DNA of 43,626 nt, from the NCBI RefSeq assembly GCF_000173975.1, contig NZ_ACEP01000172.1:1-43626 (forward strand), read 5' to 3'. Within the stretch, counting starts at the first letter, position 1. Every line of letters begins with the position of its first letter. A model generated the notes under the pieces. The model was not told where the DNA came from, did no database searches, and worked only from the letters and a program-made list of their open reading frames with translations. Below are positions 16,736 to 25,574 of this stretch, piece by piece. This DNA is from Anaerobutyricum hallii DSM 3353 (lineage in GTDB: Bacteria > Bacillota > Clostridia > Lachnospirales > Lachnospiraceae). The position numbers were made by a program, and so were the translations under genes.

Positions 16736-16780
16736 AAGGCAGGGAGATTCTATTTGTAATTTCCCTGCCTTACTTTTATT
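16736..16780. terminator. Bidirectional intrinsic terminator
   Basis: GGCAGGGA (16738-16745) pairs with TCCCTGCC (16762-16769). On the plus strand TTACTTTTATT follows; on the minus strand TTTTAAAT follows. It lies between two convergent genes and can serve both. Confidence 0.75.
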
Positions 16781-17576
16781 GTGCCGGTCTGGCAATCTGT
16801 GCAACTCTTCCTTTTCTTGAAGTGTAATCTCTCTTTAAAATAGATGGGTAATTTCCAGTAATAGAAGACATTGTATATCCTACTAACTGATTATTTCTCC
16901 ATTCATATCCTACAAAGATTTCTACATGATATATATTTTTGTATCTTCCGTTATATCCCTTCTTGTAAAACACCAAATCACCTGGCAAAAGTTTTTTCTT
17001 GCCTATTGACACACCGCTGTTTGCTACTACTTTGCCCTTCTTAGTAGACCAGAGCGCCATGCCTGCTGCTGTATTACACCAGGAGGTACTTCCTCCCATT
17101 GTAATTCCCTGTGGTAGATAACATCTGCCACAAAATGAACTACAATCCACAGAACGCTTACCCATTCTGTTTCCCTGACTGTAACTCATATTTCTCGCAC
17201 TATGGAACTTTTTCGCTTTTTCTACTGCTTTATATGCTTTTTTACTACACACAGATACGATACATTTCAAGGTTTTCTTTCCAACCTTTGCCTGAACAAT
17301 AGCGTTACCCTTTTTATGAAATGTAACCGTTCCATCCTGTGAAACTTCTGCTACAGATGACTTTGATGAAAACCAGATGATATTCTTTCCTTTCTTTACA
17401 TTCTTTACCTTAAGCTTTACTGGAGCCATCCCCTTATAAGCCGTGACTGTTGTCTTATTTAATGCTACACTCTTACGCTTTGCCTGTACATTTCCCTTTC
17501 CTGCAAATAGCAAAACTGCCATAAAAAAGACAGTAAAAAAGAAAATTCTCTTTCCTGTACGTTGATATGTACTCAT
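16776..17576 (-). CDS. Secreted Big2-NlpC/P60 cell-wall hydrolase
   Basis: 266 residues. A signal peptide occupies about residues 1-32 (cleavage near VQA-KRK). It is followed by a bacterial Ig-like group 2 domain (about 35-110, SSKSSVAEVSQDGTVTF) and an NlpC/P60 domain (about 115-266). The catalytic Cys145 is in VDCSSF and the His217 in YHVEIFVG, with LLPGDLVFYKK between them. Such enzymes usually cut the D-gamma-glutamyl to diamino-acid bond of peptidoglycan stem peptides. The domain has additional cysteines (CGRCY, SWCN) that could form a disulfide. No choline-binding, SLH or LPXTG anchor is seen. Confidence 0.85.
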   Translation of the reverse strand: MSTYQRTGKRIFFFTVFFMAVLLFAGKGNVQAKRKSVALNKTTVTAYKGMAPVKLKVKNVKKGKNIIWFSSKSSVAEVSQDGTVTFHKKGNAIVQAKVGKKTLKCIVSVCSKKAYKAVEKAKKFHSARNMSYSQGNRMGKRSVDCSSFCGRCYLPQGITMGGSTSWCNTAAGMALWSTKKGKVVANSGVSIGKKKLLPGDLVFYKKGYNGRYKNIYHVEIFVGYEWRNNQLVGYTMSSITGNYPSILKRDYTSRKGRVAQIARPAQ

Positions 17577-17718
17577 ATTTTTCTAACACTCCCTCGAATA
17601 ATTACATATTATTTATCTTTTTTCTAAAATGCTATTACAAACAACACGGTTATCATTTTACCATATTTTATTAAAAAATGCACACAAAAATTTAATATAT
17701 TTGTAACATATATTTCCC

Positions 17719-17747
17719 TTGTGGACATTTTCAGAGAAAGTTATAAT
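17719..17747 (+). promoter_or_regulatory. Promoter of the LpdD-like gene
   Basis: TTGTGG and TATAAT are separated by 17 nt. The transcript would have a leader of about 145 nt with a hairpin CTTCAGCT/AGCTGAAG at about 17843-17864, followed by GTTCACAATATTTATC and the GAAAGGA ribosome site. The rest of 17577-17718 is AT-rich without a visible gene. Confidence 0.6.
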
Positions 17748-17898
17748 ACAAACAGGTAAATTGAATTGCAAATCACACAGCAAAACAAACTACAAAAACA
17801 CCGATGATATTTAAATATATCAACATACTTAAAAACAAGAAACTTCAGCTTTCACGAGCTGAAGAGTTCACAATATTTATCAACGAAAGGATTTACTT

Positions 17899-18255
17899 AT
17901 GAAATTTCACAGAGTTTTACTATTCACTTCTATCCAGATGGATATCACTCCAGTAGGCGATGACCTTCATGTACTTCTTACCTGCGGCGGAGAAAACCGT
18001 CTCGGCTGCACCGCTTTTTCCACACCAGTTACAGATACCGACCCTGTAGAATGCGAGACTTCCGTTATCACAGACGTAGATAATCCAGAAGATTTATTCT
18101 GCCCTTATATTGCAGAAAGCCTCTGCAAAAAGACCGGACAGCGAGTTTTATGTACTGGTGGAATTTTTGTGGAGAATCCTGACGAACATCAGATAGATAA
18201 ACTTTACGAAAACGTAGATGAAATGATAATGGACTGGGTTCATTTTCTGGATTAA
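17899..18255 (+). CDS. Small LpdD-like protein
   Basis: 118 residues, soluble, acidic. The pattern GDDLHVLLTCGGENRLGCTAFSTPV, then ITDVDNPEDLFCPYIAESLCKKTGQRVLCTGGIFVENPDEHQIDKLYENV resembles the small subunit-like LpdD/BsdD-type family associated with prenyl-FMN-dependent decarboxylases: a hydrophobic strand, a small-residue turn, and a late GI(H/F)-x-(D/E)-N motif. No large decarboxylase subunit or flavin prenyltransferase is nearby, so the protein is an orphan and may bind some other ligand. Its own promoter is visible upstream. A repeat hairpin begins 23 nt after the stop codon. Confidence 0.5.
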   Translation: MKFHRVLLFTSIQMDITPVGDDLHVLLTCGGENRLGCTAFSTPVTDTDPVECETSVITDVDNPEDLFCPYIAESLCKKTGQRVLCTGGIFVENPDEHQIDKLYENVDEMIMDWVHFLD

Positions 18256-18276
18256 TCATTTCGTATCTGGCTAAAA

Positions 18277-18424
18277 GCAGACGAAAAACAAGAGAGCATA
18301 TAATCCCTATCTGTGACTTTCGTCGCGGCGTGTTGAATGTTCGCTCTACTCGCTCACATCCAACACTTGCTCCCAGGCCACAGATAGGGATTATATGCTC
18401 TCTTGTTTTTCTGACTTTGGCTAG
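18277..18424 (+). repeat. Family-1 hairpin H6 (left half of the pair with H7)
   Basis: The arms 18283-18315 and 18379-18411 form a perfect 33-bp stem. The core begins TGTGACTTTCGTCGCGGCG and ends CTTGCTCCCAGGCCACA and is nearly identical to H3 although the arms are different. Outer edge AAGCAGACG, inner edge CTGACTTTGGCTAG. Between H6 and H7 lie GGGGGATTTGGGGACAG and, inverted, CTCCCCCAAATCCCCA, which could pair. Confidence 0.9.
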
Positions 18425-18659
18425 ATAACTTTGGCTAGATACAATGAATTAAATCAGAAATTGATACTGGGGGATTTGGGGACAGAAACTGATGTCTTCT
18501 ACTTACTCGAAAATGACTGGGAATAGGGGATATGATTTGACCTGCCTATATGTAATAGTAAGATAAAAAAATATCTATCTACAATATCCTGAGAGCAAGC
18601 AGAAAACTTCTGCCCTCTCCCCCAAATCCCCACAACCACTATTTAATTCAAACAAAATC

Positions 18660-18807
18660 CAGCCAAAGACAGCCCGCGAAGAGATACGATATCCTATATT
18701 TGTGGCCTCGGAGCAAGGTTTAGATGCGAGCGCTTTAAGCGAGCATTTAAACCGCCGCGACTAAAGTCACAAATATAGAATATCGTATCTCTTCGCGGGC
18801 GTCTGTT
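18660..18807 (-). repeat. Family-1 hairpin H7 (right half of the unit 18277-18807)
   Basis: The arms 18673-18704 and 18768-18799 match at 31 of 32 positions, the exception being a wobble. Inner edge CAGCCAAAGACAGC, outer edge GGCGTCTGTTCTT. The CGTCTG motif ends 3 nt from the stop codon of the metallophosphoesterase gene, the tightest case in the window. Confidence 0.9.
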
Positions 18808-18808
18808 C

Positions 18809-19417
18809 TTAATGAATCAAATAGTAATCTATCCATTCGTCTAATGTTAATGGTACATAGTCTGAATACATACAAAAACAATTAATCATATTACAGGGAA
18901 TCGGCATCGGTTCTTCATCATATTTGCTCTGTCTCTTTGTCTCTCTCGTAATCTGACAGAACTGCCGTACAAGCTGTTCATCCATTGTGTCGTGCACATG
19001 TCCGTAAAGCATATAGGTAAGTGGCTCTCCTTTTTTATTTCTTCGATACTGTCCGTTATAACAGAATATCGGGTAGTGGGATAAGACTACTTTTCGGCGG
19101 TTATCGTGCATTTCTGCGTATGGTTTTATCCAGACAAAACGTTCTTTGTTGAACTCGCTATCTTTTAAATAACTGTCATGGTTTCCTTTTATCATATAAA
19201 GCGTGCCGTTAAGCTGGCTTAATACTTCATTTGTCTCTTTCGCCTTGCCCACAGAGAAATCACCGAGAATCACAACCTCGTCTTTGGGGCGGACTCTGCT
19301 GTTCCACTGTTTTATCATATAGGCATTCATCTGGGCTGAGTCTTTAAATCCACGACAGTCCATCTGGGTGTTTAGACTTTCGTGGAAAAAATGCAGATCT
19401 GAAATATAATAACGCAT
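18809..19417 (-). CDS. Calcineurin-like metallophosphoesterase
   Basis: 202 residues. The dinuclear-metal motifs of the calcineurin-like family are present in order: SDLHF (Asp7, His9), VILGDFSVG, IKGNHDSY, a His in LSHYPIF, and YGHVHDT. It resembles small stand-alone phosphoesterases that hydrolyse phosphodiesters or nucleotides; the substrate is not readable. It is soluble with no signal peptide. It lies about 195 nt downstream of the DUF4867 gene on the same strand, with repeat H8 between them, so it may have been part of that unit. The ATG follows GAGAGGAGC. Confidence 0.85.
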   Translation of the reverse strand: MRYYISDLHFFHESLNTQMDCRGFKDSAQMNAYMIKQWNSRVRPKDEVVILGDFSVGKAKETNEVLSQLNGTLYMIKGNHDSYLKDSEFNKERFVWIKPYAEMHDNRRKVVLSHYPIFCYNGQYRRNKKGEPLTYMLYGHVHDTMDEQLVRQFCQITRETKRQSKYDEEPMPIPCNMINCFCMYSDYVPLTLDEWIDYYLIH

Positions 19418-19479
19418 AATAATTGTTTGCTCCTCTCTGGAAAGTTATGACTGATTAAATTCATTGAGTGAACAGCAAA

Positions 19480-19570
19480 CAGACAGACGAATCATGAAAG
19501 CAAAATATTCCCTATCTGTGGCTTTAGTCGCAGATAGGGGTTATATTCTATCTTTGGGTTCGTCTGTTTC
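19480..19570. repeat. Minimal family-1 element H8
   Basis: About 90 bp with terminal motifs at both ends (ACAGACGAA and TTCGTCTGTTT) but a single imperfect hairpin. The strongest pairing is CCCTATCTG with CAGATAGGGG, around a tiny loop GGCTTTAGTCG made of left and right core edges; outer arm positions no longer match. It reads as a left half joined to a right half by deletion of everything between. Confidence 0.75.
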
Positions 19571-19611
19571 CCCTGATAAATTTAAATAGCAGCTTGAGAG
19601 CGTCTATGTAA

Positions 19612-20265
19612 CTAAATTACCAGATCATCCACCGAAATATTCTTTCCTGTCAATCCGATAAAGGCTCCTTCTTCCCCGCCTTCTTCGTGGGCGATGAGCC
19701 ATTTATTTTTGGCGAAAAGTAACTTTTCTTCTGGAAGTTTTTCCTCTTCTGCTTCCGCTCCAAGCTTTACTCCAAGCGGGAAATTTGTTCCAAATGGTAA
19801 AATAACTCCTGTCTTAAATGCGTAATCGTTCTCTTTTGTTCCAATTGGTGTGTAATGAAGTGTTGTGGCATACAGTTCTACTGCGGTTCCTGCGGGAACA
19901 AAAAATGCTTCTAACTGTGCGGTATCGTATTTGAAATCATCAGTAATATCTGACTGCTGTCCTAACAGTAAAATGACATCGGTCGCAGCGACATTTGCCT
20001 CGGAAGAACGATGATATTCTAATGCATTCAACACTTTGTTGTGTCCACAACAGTATCCAATCTCTACGGAAAGTTCTCCGTAAAGTGTATTGGAAATTTT
20101 CTGGCGGAAATCTGGTTCTTCTAATGGTCCAAAGGAAGCTGCATATTCTACCGTCTCTGGATACTTAATCTTTTCGAGTACATTGTAAATCTCTGAAAAA
20201 TCAATTCCTGTTAAAATCTTTCCATACTTCTTGAAAGAAGCGTCTGTTACCTGTTTCACCTTCAT
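19612..20265 (-). CDS. DUF4867 family protein
   Basis: 217 residues, soluble. The sequence fits the uncharacterised DUF4867 family of Firmicutes, judged from the N-terminus (FKKYGKILTGID), the central VEIGYCCGHNKVLNALEYHRSSE, and LGQQSDITD followed by FFVPAGTAVELYATTLHYTPI. His and Glu residues in a strand-rich context (GHN, EYHRSSE, HYTP) suggest a cupin-like metal site, as in sugar isomerase or lyase cupins. Function is not established. It begins 27 nt after the CoA-transferase stop codon, so the two are probably one operon. AGGGGGATT precedes the ATG. Confidence 0.75.
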   Translation of the reverse strand: MKVKQVTDASFKKYGKILTGIDFSEIYNVLEKIKYPETVEYAASFGPLEEPDFRQKISNTLYGELSVEIGYCCGHNKVLNALEYHRSSEANVAATDVILLLGQQSDITDDFKYDTAQLEAFFVPAGTAVELYATTLHYTPIGTKENDYAFKTGVILPFGTNFPLGVKLGAEAEEEKLPEEKLLFAKNKWLIAHEEGGEEGAFIGLTGKNISVDDLVI

Positions 20266-20292
20266 TATAAATCCCCCTGTCTTTGTGAGCGG

Positions 20293-21633
20293 CTACCTCT
20301 TATTCGAACGCCGCCATATCTTTCTTTTTTCAGCTTCTTTTATGAGTTCGTCCCTGAAATCCGGGTGGGCAATAGATATAAGCCCTTCTGCCCTCTCCCA
20401 TGTAGAACGACCCTCCATGTTAATAACACCATATTCTGTTGCAAGAAAATATACCTGACTTCGCGGAGAAGTGATAATATCTCCATTAAACTGCGGCAAT
20501 ACTCTTGAAAAAAGCTGGCCGCTTTTATCCTTATATGTGGAGCTCATACAGATAAATGCCTTTCCCCCTCTGGCTGAAGACGCTCCAATTAAAAAGTCAA
20601 GCTGTCCTCCGGTACCGCTGATCTGCCTTGCACCAAAGCTTTCTGACGATACCTGTCCATATAAATCTACGGAAACACAGCTATTAATAGAAACCATATT
20701 GTCAATCTGGGCAATAACGTCCGGACGATTTACATATTCAAGTGGATATGCTGCTACCCCATGATTATCATCTAACCATTCATAAAGCTCCGAAGAGCCA
20801 ATGGCAACACCGAATACGCCTTTTCCCCTGTCAATCGTTTTCTTTTTATTGGTTAACTTGCCCGCCTTATACAAATGCAGATATGCATCGGAACAAAGCT
20901 CGGTGTGCATTCCAAGATCTTTGCGGTCAGTTTCTGCTATCAGCTCTCCAAGAGCATTGGGCATACTTCCAATTCCAAGCTGCAGGGTTGCCCCATCACA
21001 TATGTACGGCAGAAGATTCTGTGCAATCTTTCGGTCAATCTCAGACGGCACATACGGCTTGCCTGTCGTAAAAGGTTCATGCTTTCCCTCTACGATATAA
21101 TCCACCTCCGACACATGAATACATTCTCCATATCCACCGTGTATCTTTGGCATATGCTCGTTGACTTCTACGATAACAACATCTGCATTCTGCACAATAG
21201 GCCCGGCAACTCCGGTATTTACCGAATAATTAAAATATCCATGCTTGTCCATCGGTGAGACACTGACCATTACTACATTGACATTTAAAAAATACTTATA
21301 ATACGCAGCATTGTTGTGAAATACCATTGGAATATAATAACATAATCCTCTGTCACAAAGCTTCCTCTCATAAGCAGAACAATGCCATGTATGATAGACA
21401 AAATGTTCCTGAGTCTCGTCACATTCTGCTACCTCAATCGGCCCCTCCACAAGATTCCCCCGAATCTTTACATCAAAAAGTTCGTCTCTCCTCTTAGCAA
21501 GAGCCTTATCTAAAAGAACCGGCTTTCCGAGCGAGCTGGTATAATCCACCCAGTCTCCACTCTTTACTACTTCTACCGCCTCTTCCGGTGTACAAAGCTT
21601 TTGTCTGTACTCAGTCATAAAATCCTTTAACAC
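20293..21633 (-). CDS. Acyl-CoA:acetate CoA-transferase (butyryl/4-hydroxybutyryl type)
   Basis: 446 residues, the length of butyryl-CoA:acetate and 4-hydroxybutyrate CoA-transferases. Recognised segments are SGDWVDY near residue 25, the glycine motif LGIGSMPNALGEL (219-231), and LGMHTELCSD, whose Glu245 is the expected catalytic residue forming the CoA thioester. Later comes SFGARQISGTGGQLDF. In gut Lachnospiraceae such enzymes release butyrate while regenerating acetyl-CoA, but residues 31-40 (YTSSLGKPVL) differ from the butyryl-specific versions I remember, so the acyl substrate is left open. The GTG at 21633 has a good GGGGAG site; an ATG five codons later is possible. Confidence 0.82.
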   Translation of the reverse strand: MLKDFMTEYRQKLCTPEEAVEVVKSGDWVDYTSSLGKPVLLDKALAKRRDELFDVKIRGNLVEGPIEVAECDETQEHFVYHTWHCSAYERKLCDRGLCYYIPMVFHNNAAYYKYFLNVNVVMVSVSPMDKHGYFNYSVNTGVAGPIVQNADVVIVEVNEHMPKIHGGYGECIHVSEVDYIVEGKHEPFTTGKPYVPSEIDRKIAQNLLPYICDGATLQLGIGSMPNALGELIAETDRKDLGMHTELCSDAYLHLYKAGKLTNKKKTIDRGKGVFGVAIGSSELYEWLDDNHGVAAYPLEYVNRPDVIAQIDNMVSINSCVSVDLYGQVSSESFGARQISGTGGQLDFLIGASSARGGKAFICMSSTYKDKSGQLFSRVLPQFNGDIITSPRSQVYFLATEYGVINMEGRSTWERAEGLISIAHPDFRDELIKEAEKRKIWRRSNKR

Positions 21634-21763
21634 CGTTCTTCTCCCCTCTGTATTTCTCTCTGTTTGCCAGTTGCACTGACATATCTTCCAATTCTTTCAC
21701 CATTATTTTAACAAGATTTGTGCTAAATAACAAGAGGATGTGGGGAATTTTTGGAGTTGGCAA

Positions 21764-21900
21764 AACAGACGAAAGGTAGAGTGCCCTATTATACAATAAA
21801 TGCTTCGTATCACTGCACTTAAACTGCTCAACCGCAGTTTAAGCTTGCTCTAGAGCGTGTTTATTGTATAATAGGGCACGCTACCTTTCTGACTTTTGCA
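21764..21900 (+). repeat. Family-1 hairpin H9 (core subtype B; left half of the pair with H10)
   Basis: The arms 21771-21800 and 21860-21889 match at 29 of 30 positions. The core is the same subtype as H1, with TGCTTCGTATCACTGC and CTTGCTCTA, and then reads GAGCGTGTTTATTG, so the start of the family-2 end motif TAGAGCGTGTTT overlaps the core-arm boundary. Outer edge AAAACAGACG, inner edge CTGACTTTTGC. Confidence 0.88.
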
Positions 21901-22210
21901 AGGACCATAAATTTCCCGTACAATCTGGTTGCTTTTTAAGTTACAAATTTTTCTTGGGGATAGATTTGAGGTTGAGAACTGTAGATTTCTGCTTGCTCGG
22001 AAGTTAAATAACAGTCTTTCCTACATCTCCCCACTCCCACCCTACTTCTTCCACACTTCTTTTTGAAGAAAAAATGCTATCTATATTTCCAACTTCCTCA
22101 AATTCAAAACTACTCGCTCTTGTCGCTACCTGAAATAATTCTACAACACACTCATAGAGTTAACAAATTTAAATTTGGAAAACATTTAAAATAACTTCTG
22201 TCTTCCAAAA

Positions 22211-22350
22211 AACAGAACCCCAACAGATAAAGACTCCCTATTTGTGGCCTCGGAGCAAAGGCTGGATGCGAGCGTGTAAGCGAACATTCAACCTGCAGCG
22301 ACTAAAGTCACAAATAGGGAGTCTTTATCTGTTGGGGTTCGTCTATTTAG
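22211..22350 (-). repeat. Family-1 hairpin H10 (right half of the unit 21764-22350)
   Basis: The arms 22215-22246 and 22309-22340 are a perfect 32-bp pair. The core edges are TGTGGCCTCGGAGC and CGACTAAAGTCACA. The outer edge GTTCGTCTATTT lies about 15-20 nt after the pta stop codon. The 300 bp between H9 and H10 contain no gene; TTGGGGATAGATTTGAGG resembles the middle segment of the other units. Confidence 0.9.
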
Positions 22351-22363
22351 CCAAAACCCAGAA

Positions 22364-23416
22364 TTATTTATCCAGCTTCTTAGCAGCGAGCATTGTTTCT
22401 ACCACCGCTCTTACGATAGCTTCTAATCCTTCTTCGTCTACTTTTTCTTCTTCTGGAACGCTTAATGCAGCAGTTACGATAGACATGCTGTATACTTCTT
22501 CTGCGTTACATCCACGGCTTAAGTCGTTGATTGGAGCGTTAAGTCCCTGTAATACAGGACCTACTGCTGTATATCCACCTAAACGGGAAGCAATCTTATA
22601 TCCGATGTTAGCTGCGTTGATGTCAGGGAAGATAAATGTGTTAGCCTGTCCAGCTACTGGTGAACCAGGACATTTTACTTCTGCTACTTCTGGAGATACA
22701 GAAGCGTCGAACTGAATCTCACCCTCTACTGCTAATTCAGGAGCAGCTTCTTTAATCTTCTTTGTTGCGTTAGCCACCTTTGTTACAGAAGGTCCTTTAC
22801 CAGAACCAAGTGTAGAGTAAGATAACATAGCTACTTTAGGATCGATTCCGAAAATCTTAGCTGTCTTAGCAGATTCGATAGCAATCTCTACTAAATCATC
22901 TTCGGATGGATCAATATTGATAGCACAGTCACCCATAGCAATCTTCTCGTCTCCTCTTACAAGGATGAAGCAAGAGCTTACGATGTTGTTGCCTGGTTTT
23001 GTTTTGATGAGCTGAAGAGCTGGACGTACAGTATCTGCTGTGGAATATGTAGCTCCACCTAACAGACAGTCTGCTCCACCCATTTTTACGAGCATAGTAC
23101 CAAAGTAGTTGCTCTTAGAAAGAGCTGCTCTTACCTGCTCGTCTGTCATTTTACCTTTACGAAGCTTAACCATCTCTGCTACCATAGCATCAATTCCCTC
23201 GTAATTTTCAGGGTCAATAATCTGGCAGGCATCAATATTAAAGTTACCTGCTTTTGCTGCAGCCTTAACTTCTTCTGGCTTACCAAGAAGGACAACGCCG
23301 AGAATTCCTTCCTGTGTCAGACGATGGGCTGATTCAAGAATCCTTTTATCTGTACCTTCTGTGTATACGATGGTACGAGGATTCTTCTTTAATGTTTCAA
23401 TCATTTTTGTTAACAT
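22364..23416 (-). CDS. pta: Phosphate acetyltransferase
   Basis: 350 residues. It converts acetyl-CoA and phosphate to acetyl phosphate, which acetate kinase uses to make ATP. The family signatures are clear: YTEGTDKRILESAHRL at the N-terminus, SYSTLGSGKGPSVTKVANAT, FDASVSPEVAEVKCPGSPVAGQANTFIFPD, and SRLGGYTAVGPVLQGLNAPINDLSRG. These favour acetyl over butyryl transfer. It is the short clostridial form without the N-terminal regulatory domain of E. coli Pta. ackA, usually next to it, is not found; downstream there is only the repeat unit. GGGAGGTATCTT precedes the ATG. Confidence 0.95.
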   Translation of the reverse strand: MLTKMIETLKKNPRTIVYTEGTDKRILESAHRLTQEGILGVVLLGKPEEVKAAAKAGNFNIDACQIIDPENYEGIDAMVAEMVKLRKGKMTDEQVRAALSKSNYFGTMLVKMGGADCLLGGATYSTADTVRPALQLIKTKPGNNIVSSCFILVRGDEKIAMGDCAINIDPSEDDLVEIAIESAKTAKIFGIDPKVAMLSYSTLGSGKGPSVTKVANATKKIKEAAPELAVEGEIQFDASVSPEVAEVKCPGSPVAGQANTFIFPDINAANIGYKIASRLGGYTAVGPVLQGLNAPINDLSRGCNAEEVYSMSIVTAALSVPEEEKVDEEGLEAIVRAVVETMLAAKKLDK

Positions 23417-23559
23417 AAGATACCTCCCAAAATATATCTTTGTCTAGTAGTATCAATAATAGTACAAAATACGCTACTTATATAGTAAGCCCTGCACCAT
23501 GTTTTTTCAACAATACATTGATATAAATTTTTGACTACATCGTATAAAAGAAAGTACAA

Positions 23560-23606
23560 AAATGCATCGGAATTTGTATAAAAATTCCGATGCACCTTTA
23601 TTTTTT
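23560..23606. terminator. Terminator between the transporter and pta genes
   Basis: TGCATCGGAATTT (from 23563) pairs with AAATTCCGATGCA. On the minus strand TTTTTGTAC follows, fitting the end of the transporter transcript; on the plus strand CCTTTATTTTTTT follows. The other sequence between 23417 and 23797 is AT-rich without a supported gene and should contain the pta promoter. Confidence 0.75.
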
Positions 23607-23797
23607 TGATATTTAAATTATACTTTTTTGTGAAGTCAGCAATTCTGGCTTATCATAGCCAAAACTTTCTGCTTCCATCATAAATCATATGATAAATCGA
23701 CATATGTTTTTTCAACAACATAATCTATATTTTATCATTTATAACAGTATGCGTTTTGTCTCTATTCTACTGTCATCACTGCTTCACGATTCCTTTT

Positions 23798-25468
23798 TTA
23801 TTCTGCTAATACTTTCTGCTGTTCTTCTGCATCTTCCGGATTCTCATGGAAAATGGAATAAGCAATGTTTGTAGAGTGGTCAGCGATTCTTTCAAGGCCA
23901 ATTACCATATCGGTAAAGATAAGGCCGATTTCTACACCGCATACTCCTTTGGACAGACGTTTTACCTGCTGATTCTGGTAATCAATCTGCATCTGATCTA
24001 CATCATTTTCCATGTCAATGATCTCATCAATGTTGTCCTTTTTATTTGTGACGAACATTTCCATACTCTTATCAAAAAGCTGAAGAACTTCTGTATACAT
24101 TGTTGTAAGTTCTTCCTTTCCGGCTCCGGTGAACTTCTCGTTAAGCTGACTTCTCTTCTCCGCATTCTCAAGGATATTGATTGCGTGGTCTCCAATCCGT
24201 TCAAGGTCAATAACAACATGGAAAAGAGCACCAATTCGTCTGGAATCGGCAAGCGGCAGTTCATAACGGTTAACTTCTACAAGATAATCCGTAATCTCGC
24301 TGCTTAAGTAATCAATAATCTTTTCTCTGGCATTGATTTCCTTTACCTTATCAAGATTCTTATCTGCTAATGCTTCCATAGAAGCAACAAGGTTTTCTCT
24401 GGCCAGACCAGCCATTCTCTCGATTTCCTGAATAATTTCTACTACGGCTGTAGATGGCACAAACTTGCTTGATGCCTTTCTGATATATTCAAGATGTAAT
24501 CCGTTATCCTCTTCCTCACCTTCTTTATTTCCAGGAATAAAAAGTTTCGTAAGTTTTACAAACTGTGATGCAAATGGAAGGAAAATAATCGTCTGGAATA
24601 CTTTAAATGCTGTATCTGCATTCGCAACGAAACGTTTCGCATTATCTGCTCCACCGAGAACAGAAATCGCATCGACGATCTGATTTCTCGCAAAGAACAG
24701 AATCGTTCCGATAATGATCATACCTAATGCATTGAATAAGAAATGTACCATGGCTGTACGTTTTGCATTCTTATTTGCATTCATTGCTGCCATAACTGCT
24801 GGTGTACAGGAACCGATGTTGGCACCAAGAATAAAGTACAGACAGCTTCCTAATCCAACCAGATGGGAATCCGCTAATAAAACCAGCACACTGACAGTTA
24901 CAGAAGAACTCTGTACTGCTACTGTAAACAGTAAACCAACAAGTAATGCGATAAATGGATTCTTAAGATAAGAAAACCAGTGCATGATTACTGGATATTC
25001 CGGAATTCTGCTCAATGCACCTGTCATACTGTTAATTCCTAAAAACAACGCACCAAAACCGAAGATTACCTCTGAAATCTTTCTTGTTATCGGCTTATTG
25101 CCAAACATCATCAGGCATGCACCTGCAAAGATGATATACGGTGCAATGGCAGTCAGTTTCAAAGAAACAAGCTGTGCAGTAATTGTTGTACCAATGTTGG
25201 CACCAAATGTAATACCAACGGACTGTTCCAGTGTAAGAAGTCCGGCATTTACAAAGCTGACTTCCATAACGGTGGTTGCACCAGACGACTGGATAATCGC
25301 AGTAAATATCGCGCCAAAAATAACTGCAATGAATCGATTCTTTGTTACACGATCCAGAATGACACGCATCTTATCACCCGCAGCCTTCTGCAGCCCCTCA
25401 CTCATGAACTTCATACCGAATAAAAACAGTGCAAGTCCACTCAGCAGTTCTGTAAGCATAACTAACAT
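23798..25468 (-). CDS. Na/Pi cotransporter with PhoU-like domain
   Basis: 556 residues. The N-terminal 310 form the membrane transporter of the sodium-dependent phosphate (NptA/Na-Pi-II) family, with two inverted repeats carrying the QSS motifs: AIIQSSGATTVM and AVQSSSVTVSVLVL, plus GANIGTTITA and GANIGSCTPAV. The C-terminal 220 residues are a helical PhoU-like domain with RIGALFHVVIDLERIGDHAINI and GLERIADHSTNIA, the two E-R-I-x-D-H metal-binding helices. Such proteins import or adjust phosphate and may sense it through PhoU. No pho operon is adjacent. The start follows AGAGAGGAT. A terminator is present about 200 nt downstream. Confidence 0.92.
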   Translation of the reverse strand: MLVMLTELLSGLALFLFGMKFMSEGLQKAAGDKMRVILDRVTKNRFIAVIFGAIFTAIIQSSGATTVMEVSFVNAGLLTLEQSVGITFGANIGTTITAQLVSLKLTAIAPYIIFAGACLMMFGNKPITRKISEVIFGFGALFLGINSMTGALSRIPEYPVIMHWFSYLKNPFIALLVGLLFTVAVQSSSVTVSVLVLLADSHLVGLGSCLYFILGANIGSCTPAVMAAMNANKNAKRTAMVHFLFNALGMIIIGTILFFARNQIVDAISVLGGADNAKRFVANADTAFKVFQTIIFLPFASQFVKLTKLFIPGNKEGEEEDNGLHLEYIRKASSKFVPSTAVVEIIQEIERMAGLARENLVASMEALADKNLDKVKEINAREKIIDYLSSEITDYLVEVNRYELPLADSRRIGALFHVVIDLERIGDHAINILENAEKRSQLNEKFTGAGKEELTTMYTEVLQLFDKSMEMFVTNKKDNIDEIIDMENDVDQMQIDYQNQQVKRLSKGVCGVEIGLIFTDMVIGLERIADHSTNIAYSIFHENPEDAEEQQKVLAE

Positions 25469-25574
25469 GATATTATCCTCTCTTTTGTTTTCTACTTAAT
25501 GTTGTAATGATTTCTTCAGGCTTTTACACAATCATTACGTTTTTTTTACATGACATTAAGTATTCTAATATATT

